Shown here: piece after piece, positions 9,983 to 18,566 of the stretch
How positions within the stretch are numbered: position 1 is the first letter of the stretch
Layout: each line of letters begins with the position of its first letter
Origin: Micrococcaceae bacterium
Lineage (GTDB): Bacteria; Actinomycetota; Actinomycetes; Actinomycetales; Micrococcaceae
Assembly: GCA_025465475.1 (NCBI GenBank)
Contig: JAODMR010000159.1
Coordinates: 1-54,437 of the forward strand
Reading direction: 5' to 3'
DNA length: 54,437 bases
The notes under the pieces: generated by a model
Told to the model about the DNA's origin: nothing
Databases searched by the model: none
The model's input: only the letters and a program-made list of their open reading frames with translations
Translations under genes and position numbers: made by a program

Positions 9983-10284
9983 GCGCCGCCACCATCAAGG
10001 ATCCCCGCGACGTCGTGCTTGCACCCGTCGTGTCGGAAAAGAGCTACGGCCTGATCGACGAAGGTAAGTACACCTTCCTGGTCGACCCCCGCTCGAACAA
10101 GACCGAGATCAAGCTCGCCGTGGAGAAAATCTTCTCCGTCAAGGTCGAGTCGATCAACACCATCAACCGTGTCGGTAAGCGCAAGCGCACCAAATTCGGA
10201 TGGGGACAGCGCAAGGACACCAAGCGCGCCATTGTCACCCTGAAGGACGGCACAATTGACATCTTCGGCGGTCCGCTTTCATAA
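9979..10284 (+). CDS. rplW: 50S ribosomal protein L23
   Basis: L23 sits at the tunnel exit and docks trigger factor and SRP. It has 101 residues, with the conserved [19 protein letters not shown] and TKIRR-like basic loop [20 protein letters not shown]. The ATG overlaps the rplD stop by 4 bases, so the two are probably translationally coupled. A GAGGAAATAA site leads into rplB. Confidence 0.98.
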   Translation: MSAATIKDPRDVVLAPVVSEKSYGLIDEGKYTFLVDPRSNKTEIKLAVEKIFSVKVESINTINRVGKRKRTKFGWGQRKDTKRAIVTLKDGTIDIFGGPLS

Positions 10285-10314
10285 GCGGAGACCACTTTAA
10301 CGAGGAAATAACTA

Positions 10315-11154
10315 ATGGGAATCCGTAAATACAAGCCGACTACGCCTGGCCGCCGCGGCTCCAGCGTCGCCGACTTCGCAGAAATCACGCGGACGACGCC
10401 GGAGAAGTCTCTGGTCCGTCCGCTCCCCAAAAAGGGTGGCCGCAACAACACCGGTCGCATCACGACCCGTCACAAGGGTGGTGGCCACAAGCGCCAGTAC
10501 CGCCTGATTGACTTCCGTCGTCATGACAAGGACGGTGTCAACGCCCGCGTTGCCGAGATCGAATATGATCCCAACCGCACCGCCCGCATCGCGCTGCTGC
10601 ACTACGTTGATGGCACCAAGCGTTACATCATCGCCCCGAACAAGCTGAAGCAGGGTGACTTCGTTGAGGCCGGCGCAAACGCCGACATCAAGCCGGGTAA
10701 CAACCTGCCGCTGCGCAACATCCCGGTGGGTACCGTTATCCACGCCGTGGAGCTGCGTCCCGGTGGCGGCGCGAAGATGGCCCGCTCGGCCGGCGCGTCG
10801 GTCCAGCTGGTCGCCAAGGAAGGGCGCTTTGCACAGCTGCGTCTGCCCAGCGGCGAAATCCGCAACGTCGACGTCCGCTGCCGCGCCACGGTCGGTGAGG
10901 TCGGCAACGCCGAGCAGTCGAACATCAACTGGGGCAAGGCCGGCCGTAACCGCTGGAAGGGCATCCGCCCGACCGTGCGTGGTGTCGCCATGAACCCGGT
11001 GGACCACCCCCATGGTGGTGGTGAAGGTAAGACTTCCGGTGGACGCCACCCGGTCAACCCGAACGGTAAGCCTGAGGGCCGCACCCGCCGCCCCAACAAA
11101 GAGAGCGACAAACTCATTGTGCGTCGCCGTCGTACTGGCAAGAACAAGCGATAG
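10315..11154 (+). CDS. rplB: 50S ribosomal protein L2
   Basis: L2 is essential for subunit association and peptidyl transferase activity. It has 279 residues and the signature [20 protein letters not shown], which includes the conserved HPHGGG loop near the catalytic centre. The length is typical. rpsS follows after 12 bases. Confidence 0.98.
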   Translation: MGIRKYKPTTPGRRGSSVADFAEITRTTPEKSLVRPLPKKGGRNNTGRITTRHKGGGHKRQYRLIDFRRHDKDGVNARVAEIEYDPNRTARIALLHYVDGTKRYIIAPNKLKQGDFVEAGANADIKPGNNLPLRNIPVGTVIHAVELRPGGGAKMARSAGASVQLVAKEGRFAQLRLPSGEIRNVDVRCRATVGEVGNAEQSNINWGKAGRNRWKGIRPTVRGVAMNPVDHPHGGGEGKTSGGRHPVNPNGKPEGRTRRPNKESDKLIVRRRRTGKNKR

Positions 11155-11166
11155 GAGCCTGGACAC

Positions 11167-11448
11167 ATGCCACGCAGCCTGAAAAAAGGTCCTTTCGTAG
11201 ACCAGCACCTCTTTGTGAAGGTCGCTCGGGAAAACGATAAGGGCACCAAGAACGTCATCAAGACCTGGTCCCGCCGCTCGATGATCATCCCTGACATGCT
11301 CGGCCACACCATTGCCGTGCACGATGGCCGCAAGCACATCCCCGTGTTTGTGACCGAGTCGATGGTCGGGCACAAGCTCGGCGAATTCGCCCCCACGCGG
11401 ACATTCCGCGGCCATGTGAAGGACGACCGCAAGGGCAAGCGCCGCTAA
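11167..11448 (+). CDS. rpsS: 30S ribosomal protein S19
   Basis: S19 is a head protein contacting S13 and the A-site finger bridge. The 93-residue protein begins [19 protein letters not shown] and contains [20 protein letters not shown], the conserved family core. Standard length and position between rplB and rplV. Confidence 0.98.
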   Translation: MPRSLKKGPFVDQHLFVKVARENDKGTKNVIKTWSRRSMIIPDMLGHTIAVHDGRKHIPVFVTESMVGHKLGEFAPTRTFRGHVKDDRKGKRR

Positions 11449-11487
11449 GGCGCCTGCACTTACGGCTAAGACGAGAGAAGGATAGCA

Positions 11488-11853
11488 ATGGAAGCCAAGG
11501 CAATTGCGCGCCATCTGCGCGTAACGCCTATGAAGGCCCGGCGCGTCGTCAACCTGATTCGTGGCAAGCAGGCGAATGAGGCAATGGCGATTCTGAAGTT
11601 TGCCCCCCAGGCAGCTTCGGAGCCGGTATTCAAGGTACTCCAGTCCGCAGTGGCCAACGCCCGCGTACTGGCTGACCGCGACAGCATCGCGTTCGATGAG
11701 AGCGATCTGTACATCAGCGCAGCGTTTGTTGATGAAGGCCCCACGATGAAGCGGTTCCAGCCGCGGGCACAGGGTCGCGCGTTCCAGATCAAGAAGCGCA
11801 CCAGCCACATCACCGTGGTTGTTTCAACTCCCGAGAAAGAGGAGGCTCGCTAA
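11488..11853 (+). CDS. rplV: 50S ribosomal protein L22
   Basis: L22 lines the exit tunnel beside L4. The 121-residue product contains the tunnel hairpin [20 protein letters not shown] and the C-terminal THITVVV-like strand ([16 protein letters not shown]). No macrolide-resistance insertion is visible in the hairpin. The stop TAA is followed immediately by the GTG of rpsC, with no intergenic base. Confidence 0.97.
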   Translation: MEAKAIARHLRVTPMKARRVVNLIRGKQANEAMAILKFAPQAASEPVFKVLQSAVANARVLADRDSIAFDESDLYISAAFVDEGPTMKRFQPRAQGRAFQIKKRTSHITVVVSTPEKEEAR

Positions 11854-12723
11854 GTGGGACAGAAAGTAAACCCGCACGGGTTCCGACTCGGCATCACCAC
11901 CGACCACGTGTCGCACTGGTTCGCGGACAGCACCAAGCCCGGCCAGCGGTACAAGGACTACGTCCGTGAGGACATCAAGATCCGCGCACTCATGTCCACG
12001 GGCATGGAACGCGCCGGCATCGCCAAGGTCGAAATCGAGCGCACCCGTGACCGTGTCCGTGTGGATATCCACACCGCACGCCCGGGCATCGTGATCGGCC
12101 GCCGCGGCGCTGAAGCAGACCGCATCCGCGGCGAGCTGGAGAAGCTGACCGGCAAGCAGGTCCAGCTGAACATCCTGGAAGTCAAGAACCCGGAAGCCGA
12201 CGCGCAGTTGGTTGCCCAGGGCATCGCCGAGCAGCTGACCTCACGTGTGGCCTTCCGCCGCGCGATGAAGAAGGCCATGCAGTCCGCTCAGCGCACCGGC
12301 AGCGTCAAGGGCATCCGTGTCGCTTGTGCCGGCCGCCTGGGTGGGGCCGAAATGTCCCGCACCGAGTTCTACCGCGAAGGCCGTGTGCCCCTGCACACCC
12401 TGCGCGCCAACATCGATTACGGCTTCTTCGAAGCCAAGACCGTGTTCGGCCGCATCGGCGTCAAGGTCTGGATCTACAAGGGCGACGTCACCTCCAAGGA
12501 ACTGGCCGCCCAGCAGGCTGCCGCTCCTTCCCGGGGACGCGCACCGCGCCGTGACGGCGACGGCGACCGCGGACCCCGCGGCGGCGGAGCCCGTGGCGCC
12601 GACCGTGGCGGCGACCGCCGTCGCAATGACCGTCCGCAGGGCGATGCCGGCGAGGCTGCTGCTGCAGCTCCGGCCGCCGCTGAGGCAGCTGCTCCGGCAG
12701 CAGCAGAAGGAGGACAGGCGTAA
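11854..12723 (+). CDS. rpsC: 30S ribosomal protein S3, with long RG-rich/Ala-rich C-terminal extension
   Basis: S3 forms part of the mRNA entry pore and the ribosomal helicase. The GTG start abuts the rplV stop; the reading begins [14 protein letters not shown]. The KH domain contains the [11 protein letters not shown] motif (about residues 84-94), and the C-terminal domain ends near residue 215. An unusual 75-residue tail follows: Arg/Gly-rich ([20 protein letters not shown]), then Ala-rich. The 289 residues exceed the usual 210-275. RG-rich tails on S3 and on S5, the neighbouring entry-pore protein, are discussed in the findings. Confidence 0.97.
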   Translation: MGQKVNPHGFRLGITTDHVSHWFADSTKPGQRYKDYVREDIKIRALMSTGMERAGIAKVEIERTRDRVRVDIHTARPGIVIGRRGAEADRIRGELEKLTGKQVQLNILEVKNPEADAQLVAQGIAEQLTSRVAFRRAMKKAMQSAQRTGSVKGIRVACAGRLGGAEMSRTEFYREGRVPLHTLRANIDYGFFEAKTVFGRIGVKVWIYKGDVTSKELAAQQAAAPSRGRAPRRDGDGDRGPRGGGARGADRGGDRRRNDRPQGDAGEAAAAAPAAAEAAAPAAAEGGQA

Positions 12724-13140
12724 ATGCTTATCCCACGTCGAGTCAAGTTCCGTAAGCAGCACCACCCGACCCGTTCGGGCCAGGCTACCGGCGGCACCGC
12801 TGTCACGTTCGGTGAGTGGGGCATTCAGGCCCTGACCCCTGCCTACGTGACCAACCGGCAGATCGAGTCCGCTCGTATCGCCATGACCCGTCACATCAAG
12901 CGTGGCGGCAAGGTCTGGATCAACATCTACCCGGACCGCCCGCTGACTAAGAAGCCCGCCGAAACCCGCATGGGCTCCGGTAAGGGTTCACCCGAGTGGT
13001 GGGTCGCAAACGTCAAGCCGGGACGGGTTCTCTTTGAACTCTCCGGTGTAACTGATGAGGTTGCTCGTGAGGCCCTGCGCCTGGCGATCCACAAGCTCCC
13101 GTTGAAGGCACGCATTGTGCGTCGCGAAGGTGGTGAATAG
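12724..13140 (+). CDS. rplP: 50S ribosomal protein L16
   Basis: L16 helps position A-site tRNA and completes the peptidyl transferase centre late in assembly. It has 138 residues, beginning [20 protein letters not shown], with the signature [14 protein letters not shown]. The ATG directly follows the rpsC stop with no intergenic base. Standard length. Confidence 0.98.
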   Translation: MLIPRRVKFRKQHHPTRSGQATGGTAVTFGEWGIQALTPAYVTNRQIESARIAMTRHIKRGGKVWINIYPDRPLTKKPAETRMGSGKGSPEWWVANVKPGRVLFELSGVTDEVAREALRLAIHKLPLKARIVRREGGE

Positions 13141-13142
13141 AA

Positions 13143-13469
13143 ATGGCAGTTGGGTCCAAGGAACTTGCATCTGAGCAGCTGGACGGTTTCGATAACGAGC
13201 GTCTGACTGAAGAGCTTCGCAAGGCCAAAGAGGAGTTGTTCAACCTCCGTTTCCAGTCCGCCACCGGACAGCTGGAAAGCCACGGCCGCCTGCGCAGCGT
13301 CAAGCGGGACATCGCACGCATCTACACGGTGCTGCGTGAGCGCGAGCTGGGTATCCGCCCGGCCGTTGCCGCCGCCCCCGTGGCGGAGCCGAAGGCTGAT
13401 AAGAAGGCCGAAAAGGAAGCCAAGAAGGCATCCAAGAAGGCTGAAGAGTCTGAGGAGGCCGCCAAGTGA
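13143..13469 (+). CDS. rpmC: 50S ribosomal protein L29, with charged C-terminal extension
   Basis: L29 lies near the tunnel exit. The conserved two-helix domain ends around residue 78 ([10 protein letters not shown]). A Lys/Glu/Ala-rich tail of about 30 residues ([19 protein letters not shown]) takes the length to 108, against the usual 60-80. The stop overlaps the rpsQ start as GTGA (13466-13469), implying coupled translation. Confidence 0.95.
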   Translation: MAVGSKELASEQLDGFDNERLTEELRKAKEELFNLRFQSATGQLESHGRLRSVKRDIARIYTVLRERELGIRPAVAAAPVAEPKADKKAEKEAKKASKKAEESEEAAK

Positions 13470-13774
13470 GCACCGAGAACGTGAAGGATGCAGCAGTGGC
13501 TGAAACCTCAGCACCCGCGGAAACCCGCGGCTACCGTAAGACCCTCCGCGGCTACGTCGTCTCCGACAAAATGGAGAAGACGATCGTCGTCGAGGTTGAA
13601 GACCGCGTCAAGCACGCACTGTACGGCAAGGTCATCCGCCGTACCTCCAAGGTCAAGGCTCACGACGAGCAGAACACCGCCGGCATCGGCGACCTGGTTC
13701 TGATCAGCGAGACCCGGCCGCTGTCCGCCACCAAGCGGTGGCGCCTGGTCGAGATCCTCGAGAAGGCCAAGTAA
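13466..13774 (+). CDS. rpsQ: 30S ribosomal protein S17
   Basis: S17 is a primary 16S-binding protein. The GTG start overlaps the rpmC stop. About 20 non-conserved residues precede the core, which begins [20 protein letters not shown] and contains the [18 protein letters not shown] signature. The length is 102 residues. It is the last gene of the S10 block and is followed 17 bases later by a strong terminator. Confidence 0.97.
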   Translation: MSTENVKDAAVAETSAPAETRGYRKTLRGYVVSDKMEKTIVVEVEDRVKHALYGKVIRRTSKVKAHDEQNTAGIGDLVLISETRPLSATKRWRLVEILEKAK

Positions 13775-13791
13775 GGACCAACGTCCTGCCA

Positions 13792-13831
13792 ACAGGGGCC
13801 CGCCGTCACGAAAGTGGCGGCGGGCCCCTGT
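13792..13831 (+). terminator. Strong terminator closing the S10 block
   Basis: A 14-bp perfect stem, ACAGGGGCCCGCCG (13792-13805) with CGGCGGGCCCCTGT (13818-13831), capped by TCAC-GAAA-GTG and followed by a T-rich TCGTTGTTC. It indicates that rplN and the genes that follow are transcribed from a separate promoter. Confidence 0.92.
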
Positions 13832-13850
13832 CGTTGTTCGTGCAGTTCCC

Positions 13851-13898
13851 TGCTCCTGCGTTTCCTTGCTCCTGCGTTTCCCTTCTCCTGCGGTTCCC
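13851..13898. repeat. 16-bp tandem repeat, 3 copies
   Basis: Three consecutive 16-base units, TGCTCCTGCGTTTCCT, TGCTCCTGCGTTTCCC and TTCTCCTGCGGTTCCC, lie immediately after the S10-block terminator. A shorter related piece (CGTGCAGTTCCC) precedes them. They are in non-coding sequence and contain no coding continuation of rpsQ. Confidence 0.9.
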
Positions 13899-13928
13899 CG
13901 GTGACCCTTCCAGCCGGAACTGTGGTAA

Positions 13929-14225
13929 GGGATGGAGTCCATCCCATGCTAGGATTGGATGTTGCTGCGCCCTTTCCGTCCGTGCCTTTCGGCGGCGGCG
14001 GTTGGCCCGCACAAATCCTCGTAAATGATCGTGCCACTGCAAACTGCCGGCCGCCCCTGGAGAACATCAGGGCATGGGCTCTGGAAAGTGCAGCTGGCAC
14101 GGCCATTTAGGTCTGAACTGGCAAAACCCAGGCAGATCGAGAGACATCCCGACCAATACGTTCCGCAAGGCTCAGCCGCAGACTCTTTACGGTGCGAGAA
14201 CCAGCGCGACGAACAGGAGAAATCA
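13929..14225 (+). promoter_or_regulatory. Palindrome, possible spc-block promoter, and rplN leader
   Basis: The 451 bases between rpsQ and rplN hold the terminator, the 16-bp repeats, and then a 17-base perfect palindrome GGGATGGAGTCCATCCC (13929-13945). TAGGAT at 13950-13955 could be a -10 box, with the palindrome in the spacer/-35 zone; I found no good -35 hexamer, so this is a weak promoter call. The remaining 270 bases to the rplN GTG look like an untranslated leader ending with ACAGGAGAAATCA. Confidence 0.4.
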
Positions 14226-14594
14226 GTGATTCAGCAGGAGTCGCGGCTTAAGGTCGCCGACAACACGGGGGCCAAGGAAATCTTGACCATCCGCGTTCTC
14301 GGTGGATCCGGGCGCCGCTACGCAGGCATCGGTGACGTCATCGTCGCCACCGTCAAGGATGCTATTCCCGGCGGTAACGTCAAGAAGGGCGATGTGGTCA
14401 AGGCCGTCATCGTCCGTACCAAGAAGGAACGCCGCCGTGCGGATGGTTCCTACATCAAGTTTGATGAGAACGCAGCTGTGATTTTGAAGAACGACGGCGA
14501 CCCCCGCGGGACCCGTATCTTCGGACCCGTCGGCCGCGAACTTCGCGACAAGAAGTTCATGAAGATCATCTCGCTGGCTCCGGAGGTGCTGTAG
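14226..14594 (+). CDS. rplN: 50S ribosomal protein L14
   Basis: L14 contacts the small subunit and binds ribosome-silencing factor RsfS in other bacteria. The GTG at 14226, preceded by CAGGAGAAATCA, gives exactly 122 residues beginning [19 protein letters not shown]; longer in-frame starts are rejected because they add non-conserved sequence. First gene of the spc block. Confidence 0.98.
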   Translation: MIQQESRLKVADNTGAKEILTIRVLGGSGRRYAGIGDVIVATVKDAIPGGNVKKGDVVKAVIVRTKKERRRADGSYIKFDENAAVILKNDGDPRGTRIFGPVGRELRDKKFMKIISLAPEVL

Positions 14595-14597
14595 TTC

Positions 14598-14969
14598 ATG
14601 GCTAAAATCAAGCTGAAAGTCAAGAAGGGCGACCTGGTTCAGGTCATGACCGGCGCCAAGCAGGAACGCGGCGGCGACCGGGGCAAGCAGGGCAAGGTCC
14701 TGCGCGTCTTCCCTGAAACCAACCGCGTGCTGGTCGAGGGCATCAACCGCATCACGAAGCACACCAAGGTTGGACAGTCGCAGCGCGGCACCAAGACCGG
14801 TGGCATCGAAACGGTTGAAGCTCCCATCCACATCTCCAACGTGGCTGTGGTGGACCCGTCCACCAAGAAGCCGACCCGCGTGGGCTACCGCACGGAAACC
14901 GTCGAGCGCGATGGTCGCACACGTGAAGTCCGCGTGCGCGTCGCAAAGAGCTCCGGGAAGGACCTGTAA
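14598..14969 (+). CDS. rplX: 50S ribosomal protein L24
   Basis: L24 initiates 50S assembly. The 123-residue protein begins [20 protein letters not shown] with a KOW motif ([20 protein letters not shown]) typical of the family. The length exceeds the E. coli protein (104) but is usual in actinobacteria. Its stop TAA shares a base with the ATG of rplE. Confidence 0.98.
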   Translation: MAKIKLKVKKGDLVQVMTGAKQERGGDRGKQGKVLRVFPETNRVLVEGINRITKHTKVGQSQRGTKTGGIETVEAPIHISNVAVVDPSTKKPTRVGYRTETVERDGRTREVRVRVAKSSGKDL

Positions 14970-15553
14970 TGAGTGCATCAGTATCTGAAGCCGCAACGAC
15001 CAAGGTCTCGCCCCGTCTGAAGACCCGCTACGCAGCGGAAATCAAGCAGACGCTGCAGGACGAGTTCAACTACACGAACGTCAACCAGGTTCCCCGCCTG
15101 GTCAAGGTGGTCGTGAACATGGGTGTTGGAGATGCCGCCAAGGACTCCAAGCTCATCGATGGCGCCGTCCGCGACCTGACCCTGATCACCGGCCAGAAGC
15201 CGCAGGTCACCAAGGCCCGCAAGTCCATCGCGCAGTTCAAGCTGCGTGAAGGAATGCCCATCGGCGCGCACGCCACCCTGCGTGGCGACCGCATGTGGGA
15301 ATTCGTGGACCGCCTGGTCAGCCTCGCGCTGCCCCGTATCCGCGACTTCCGTGGCCTTAACGGCAAGCAGTTCGACGGCAACGGTAACTACACCTTCGGT
15401 CTGACCGAGCAGGTTATGTTCCACGAGATCGACCAGGATTCCATTGACCGCGTTCGCGGCATGGACATCACCGTCGTGACCACCGCCAAGACCGATGACG
15501 AGGGACGCGCGCTGCTGAAGGCGCTCGGCTTCCCGTTCAAGACCGAAGACTAA
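14969..15553 (+). CDS. rplE: 50S ribosomal protein L5
   Basis: L5 binds 5S rRNA in the central protuberance. It has 194 residues; the core begins [21 protein letters not shown] and includes [27 protein letters not shown] overlap joins it to rplX. rpsH follows 71 bases later; rpsN, which sits between rplE and rpsH in many bacteria, is absent here, so S14 must be encoded elsewhere. Confidence 0.98.
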   Translation: MSASVSEAATTKVSPRLKTRYAAEIKQTLQDEFNYTNVNQVPRLVKVVVNMGVGDAAKDSKLIDGAVRDLTLITGQKPQVTKARKSIAQFKLREGMPIGAHATLRGDRMWEFVDRLVSLALPRIRDFRGLNGKQFDGNGNYTFGLTEQVMFHEIDQDSIDRVRGMDITVVTTAKTDDEGRALLKALGFPFKTED

Positions 15554-15624
15554 TTACTACGTAACAGGTCCTGCTGCCACCCGGCAGCACCGGAAACCGT
15601 TATGAGGAAGGGCTGAAGCCCACC

Positions 15625-16023
15625 ATGACCATGACAGATCCTGTCGCAGACATGCTCACGCGTCTGCGCAACGCAAACTCGGCATACCACGACACCGTGA
15701 CCATGCCGTACAGCAAGCTCAAGGGACACATCGCCGACATCCTCAAGGCGCAGGGTTACATCGCTGCCTGGAAGGTCGAAGATGCCGAGGTCGGCAAGAA
15801 GCTGACCATCGACCTGAAGTTTGGTCCGAACCGCGAGCGTTCCATCGCTGGCGTCCGCCGCATCTCCAAGCCCGGCCTGCGCGTTTACGCGAAGTCCACC
15901 AACCTGCCGCACGTGCTGGGTGGCTTGGGAATCGCCATCCTGTCCACGTCCTCCGGTCTGCTGACCGACCGCCAGGCCGCTAAGAAGGGCGTGGGTGGGG
16001 AAGTCCTCGCCTACGTCTGGTAA
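15625..16023 (+). CDS. rpsH: 30S ribosomal protein S8
   Basis: S8 organises the central domain of 16S rRNA and represses the spc operon in E. coli. The 132 residues begin [20 protein letters not shown] and end [20 protein letters not shown], the standard family end. GAGGAAGGG lies 15-23 bases before the first ATG; a second in-frame ATG is 6 bases later. Confidence 0.98.
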   Translation: MTMTDPVADMLTRLRNANSAYHDTVTMPYSKLKGHIADILKAQGYIAAWKVEDAEVGKKLTIDLKFGPNRERSIAGVRRISKPGLRVYAKSTNLPHVLGGLGIAILSTSSGLLTDRQAAKKGVGGEVLAYVW

Positions 16024-16041
16024 CAGGGAAGGGAAAGAAAA

Positions 16042-16578
16042 ATGTCACGTATTGGACGTCTCCCGATCTCCGTACCCGCCGGCGTTGAGGTAAAGATCAA
16101 CGGAAGCCTCGTCTCCGTCAAGGGCCCCAAGGGCGAGCTGGACCTCACGGTCGCCAGCCCGATCCAGGTTGCCCTGGAGGAGAACACACTCAGCGTTACC
16201 CGCCCCAACGACGAGCGCGCCTCGCGTTCGCTGCACGGCCTGACCCGTACCCTCATCTCCAACCTGATCGTTGGAGTGACCGAGGGCTACGTGAAGCGGC
16301 TGGAAATCGTGGGCACCGGTTACCGTGTCCAGGCCAAGGGCTCGGACCTCGAGTTCGCCCTGGGCTACAGCCACCCCGTCGCCGTCCAGGCGCCGGCAGG
16401 CATCACCCTGACGGTCGAGGGCCCCACCAAGCTCTCGGTTTCGGGAATCAATAAGCAGCAGGTGGGTGAGGTTGCGGCCAACATCCGCAAGCTCCGGAAG
16501 CCGGACCCGTACAAGGGTAAGGGCATCCGCTACGCCGGCGAAGTAATCCGCCGCAAGGTCGGAAAGGCTGGTAAGTAA
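16042..16578 (+). CDS. rplF: 50S ribosomal protein L6
   Basis: L6 lies near the factor-binding site. It has 178 residues and the two tandem L6 folds; it begins [20 protein letters not shown] and carries the C-terminal signature [20 protein letters not shown]. Standard length, between rpsH and rplR. Confidence 0.98.
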   Translation: MSRIGRLPISVPAGVEVKINGSLVSVKGPKGELDLTVASPIQVALEENTLSVTRPNDERASRSLHGLTRTLISNLIVGVTEGYVKRLEIVGTGYRVQAKGSDLEFALGYSHPVAVQAPAGITLTVEGPTKLSVSGINKQQVGEVAANIRKLRKPDPYKGKGIRYAGEVIRRKVGKAGK

Positions 16579-16580
16579 TC

Positions 16581-16952
16581 ATGGCACTGTCCGTAAAAGG
16601 CAAGTCCAAATCCGCAGCACGCGGCCGTCGCCACCTGCGCGTCCGTAAGCGCATCACCGGAACCGCGGTTCGCCCGCGCCTGGTGGTCAACCGTTCAGCA
16701 CGCCACGTATTCGTCCAGGTTGTCGATGACAGCCGCGGCGTTACCGTAGCGTCCGCCTCGACGCTCGAAGCCGACCTGCGCTCCTTTGATGGGGACAAGA
16801 CGGCCAAGGCAAAGCGCGTCGGCGTCCTGGTTGCAGAGCGTGCCCAGAAGGCCGGAGTCGACGCTGTCGTCTTCGACCGTGGCGGCAACAGGTACCACGG
16901 CCGCATCGCAGCTGTCGCTGACGGCGCACGCGAAGGTGGTCTGGCACTGTGA
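16581..16952 (+). CDS. rplR: 50S ribosomal protein L18
   Basis: L18 binds 5S rRNA with L5. The 123-residue protein has a basic N-terminus ([19 protein letters not shown]) and the conserved end [20 protein letters not shown]. The stop overlaps an in-frame GTG (GTGA at 16949-16952) of the rpsE frame, though a better rpsE start lies 30 bases downstream. Confidence 0.98.
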   Translation: MALSVKGKSKSAARGRRHLRVRKRITGTAVRPRLVVNRSARHVFVQVVDDSRGVTVASASTLEADLRSFDGDKTAKAKRVGVLVAERAQKAGVDAVVFDRGGNRYHGRIAAVADGAREGGLAL

Positions 16953-16978
16953 GCGAAAACACCAACAAGGAGAACACT

Positions 16979-17674
16979 GTGTCTGAAGCAAGTGCTGCCG
17001 GCACCACCACAGCCGCAGCGGGCGAAGGCACCAACGCGGCAGCCACCGACGATCGCCGGGGCGCACGCCGCGGCGGCGAGCGTGGCGGGCGCGACGGCGG
17101 CCGTGGCGAGCGTGGTGGCCGTGGCGGCCGCGACGGTGGTCGTGACGCCGAGAAGAACCAGTACATCGAGCGCGTCGTGAACATCAACCGCGTCGCCAAG
17201 GTCGTCAAGGGTGGTCGTCGCTTCAGCTTCACCGCGCTGGTCATTGTCGGCGACGGCAACGGACTGGTCGGCGTCGGCTACGGCAAGGCCAAGGAAGTTC
17301 CCGCGGCCATCGCCAAGGGTGTTGAAGAAGCCAAGAAGTCCTTCTTCCGCGTTCCCCGCATCGGGAACACCATCCCGCACCAGGTCCAGGGCGAGGCCGC
17401 TGCAGGCGTTGTCCTGCTGCGACCGGCTTCCCCGGGTACCGGTGTGATCGCCGGTGGTCCTGTCCGCGCCGTACTGGAGTGCGTCGGTATCCACGACGTG
17501 CTGTCCAAGTCCCTCGGCTCCTCCAACGCCATCAACATCGTGCACGCGACCGTTGAAGCGCTGAAGGGGCTGGAAGAGCCCCACGCAGTTGCGGCCCGTC
17601 GTGGCCTGCCGCTGGATGAGGTTATTCCCGGACCCATGCTGCGCGCCATCCAGAACCAAAAGGCAGGTGTGTAA
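16979..17674 (+). CDS. rpsE: 30S ribosomal protein S5, with RGG-rich N-terminal extension
   Basis: S5 forms part of the mRNA entry pore and contributes to decoding fidelity. I choose the GTG at 16979 (231 residues, [10 protein letters not shown]) because AAGGAG at 16967-16972 stands 6 bases before it; the alternative GTG at 16949 overlaps the rplR stop and would add 10 residues. The first 70 residues are low-complexity with an RGG-type run ([20 protein letters not shown]). The conserved domain starts at [20 protein letters not shown]. Ribosome contacts match the family; the tail's role is unknown. Confidence 0.95.
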   Translation: MSEASAAGTTTAAAGEGTNAAATDDRRGARRGGERGGRDGGRGERGGRGGRDGGRDAEKNQYIERVVNINRVAKVVKGGRRFSFTALVIVGDGNGLVGVGYGKAKEVPAAIAKGVEEAKKSFFRVPRIGNTIPHQVQGEAAAGVVLLRPASPGTGVIAGGPVRAVLECVGIHDVLSKSLGSSNAINIVHATVEALKGLEEPHAVAARRGLPLDEVIPGPMLRAIQNQKAGV

Positions 17675-17886
17675 TGACTACACCGAAGCGTATCCAGGCG
17701 TCCGAAGCGCGGCTGGAAATCACTCAGACCAAGTCCGCCATTGGCGGCAAGCAGAACCAGCGGGACACGCTGCGTTCACTGGGCCTCAAGCACATCGGCG
17801 ACTCTGTCGTCCGTACGGCTGACGCAGTGACCGTCGGCATGGTCAACACGGTTCCGCACCTCGTGAAGGTTGAGGAGGCGAAGTAA
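17674..17886 (+). CDS. rpmD: 50S ribosomal protein L30
   Basis: L30 is a small large-subunit protein. It has 70 residues with the conserved [20 protein letters not shown] and [15 protein letters not shown] segments. Its ATG overlaps the last base of the rpsE stop (TAATG). It precedes rplO by 2 bases. Confidence 0.98.
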   Translation: MTTPKRIQASEARLEITQTKSAIGGKQNQRDTLRSLGLKHIGDSVVRTADAVTVGMVNTVPHLVKVEEAK

Positions 17887-17888
17887 CC

Positions 17889-18371
17889 ATGGCAGAAGAC
17901 AAGAACGTTGAAGCTACTGCTGCCAAGCAGAGCACGCTGAAGGTCCACCACCTGCGTCCCGCTCCCGGAGCCAAGACCGCCAAGACCCGCGTGGGTCGAG
18001 GCGAAGGCTCCAAGGGTAAGACCGCAGGCCGCGGTACCAAGGGTACTGCTGCCCGCTACCAGGTGAAGGCGGGCTTCGCCGGCGGCCAGCTGCCGCTGCA
18101 CATGCGCCTGCCCAAGCTGCGCGGGTTCAAGAACCCGTTCCGCGTGGAGTACCAGGTGGTCAACCTGGAGAAGCTCTCCGAGCTCTTCCCTGAGGGTGGC
18201 ACCGTCACCGTTGAAAACCTGGTCGAAAAGGGCGCGGTCCGCAAGAACCAGCCCGTCAAGGTGTTGGGCACCGGGGACATCACGGTTGCCGTGAACGTCA
18301 CCGCCCACGCTTTCTCCACCAGCGCTGCAGAGAAGATCGCTGCGGCCGGCGGAAGCACCACGGCGCTCTGA
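17889..18371 (+). CDS. rplO: 50S ribosomal protein L15
   Basis: L15 is a late-assembly protein linking domains of 23S rRNA. The 160-residue product has about 17 variable N-terminal residues, then [20 protein letters not shown] and the glycine-rich [17 protein letters not shown]. Last ribosomal protein gene of the spc block; a strong terminator follows, separating it from secY. Confidence 0.98.
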   Translation: MAEDKNVEATAAKQSTLKVHHLRPAPGAKTAKTRVGRGEGSKGKTAGRGTKGTAARYQVKAGFAGGQLPLHMRLPKLRGFKNPFRVEYQVVNLEKLSELFPEGGTVTVENLVEKGAVRKNQPVKVLGTGDITVAVNVTAHAFSTSAAEKIAAAGGSTTAL

Positions 18372-18397
18372 CGTTCCGTACGGAACGATGATCGCCG

Positions 18398-18445
18398 CCA
18401 AAGACTCCCGGCGAGTGGGATTACCCGCTCGGCGGGAGTCTTTGG
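18398..18445 (+). terminator. Terminator between rplO and secY
   Basis: A 13-bp perfect stem, CCAAAGACTCCCG (18398-18410) with CGGGAGTCTTTGG (18433-18445), encloses a second stem (GCGAGTGGG with CCCGCTCGG). The A/T-rich base of the stem gives a TCTTTGGCGTTTT tail. Confidence 0.88.
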
Positions 18446-18476
18446 CGTTTTCCGGATACGCCGCCACCGACCCGAA

Positions 18477-18507
18477 TTCCGGAACACACCCGCCCACCCG
18501 TTAGACT
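18477..18507 (+). promoter_or_regulatory. secY promoter candidate
   Basis: TAGACT at 18502-18507 matches the -10 box of tuf and rpsL exactly. The best -35 (TTCCGG at 18477-18482) has a long 19-base spacer. It lies after the rplO terminator and about 60 bases before the secY TTG, so a separate secY-adk promoter is plausible. Confidence 0.5.
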
Positions 18508-18566
18508 CGGGTGTCGGGATCTCTCTGCCTGGCCCGCCCCATTCATTACAGACTTCAGGAGGACGC

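Noticed and set aside
15554-15624. Missing or degraded rpsN between rplE and rpsH
   Set aside because: The 71-base gap is far too short for a remnant, and I believe S14 is encoded elsewhere in this group.
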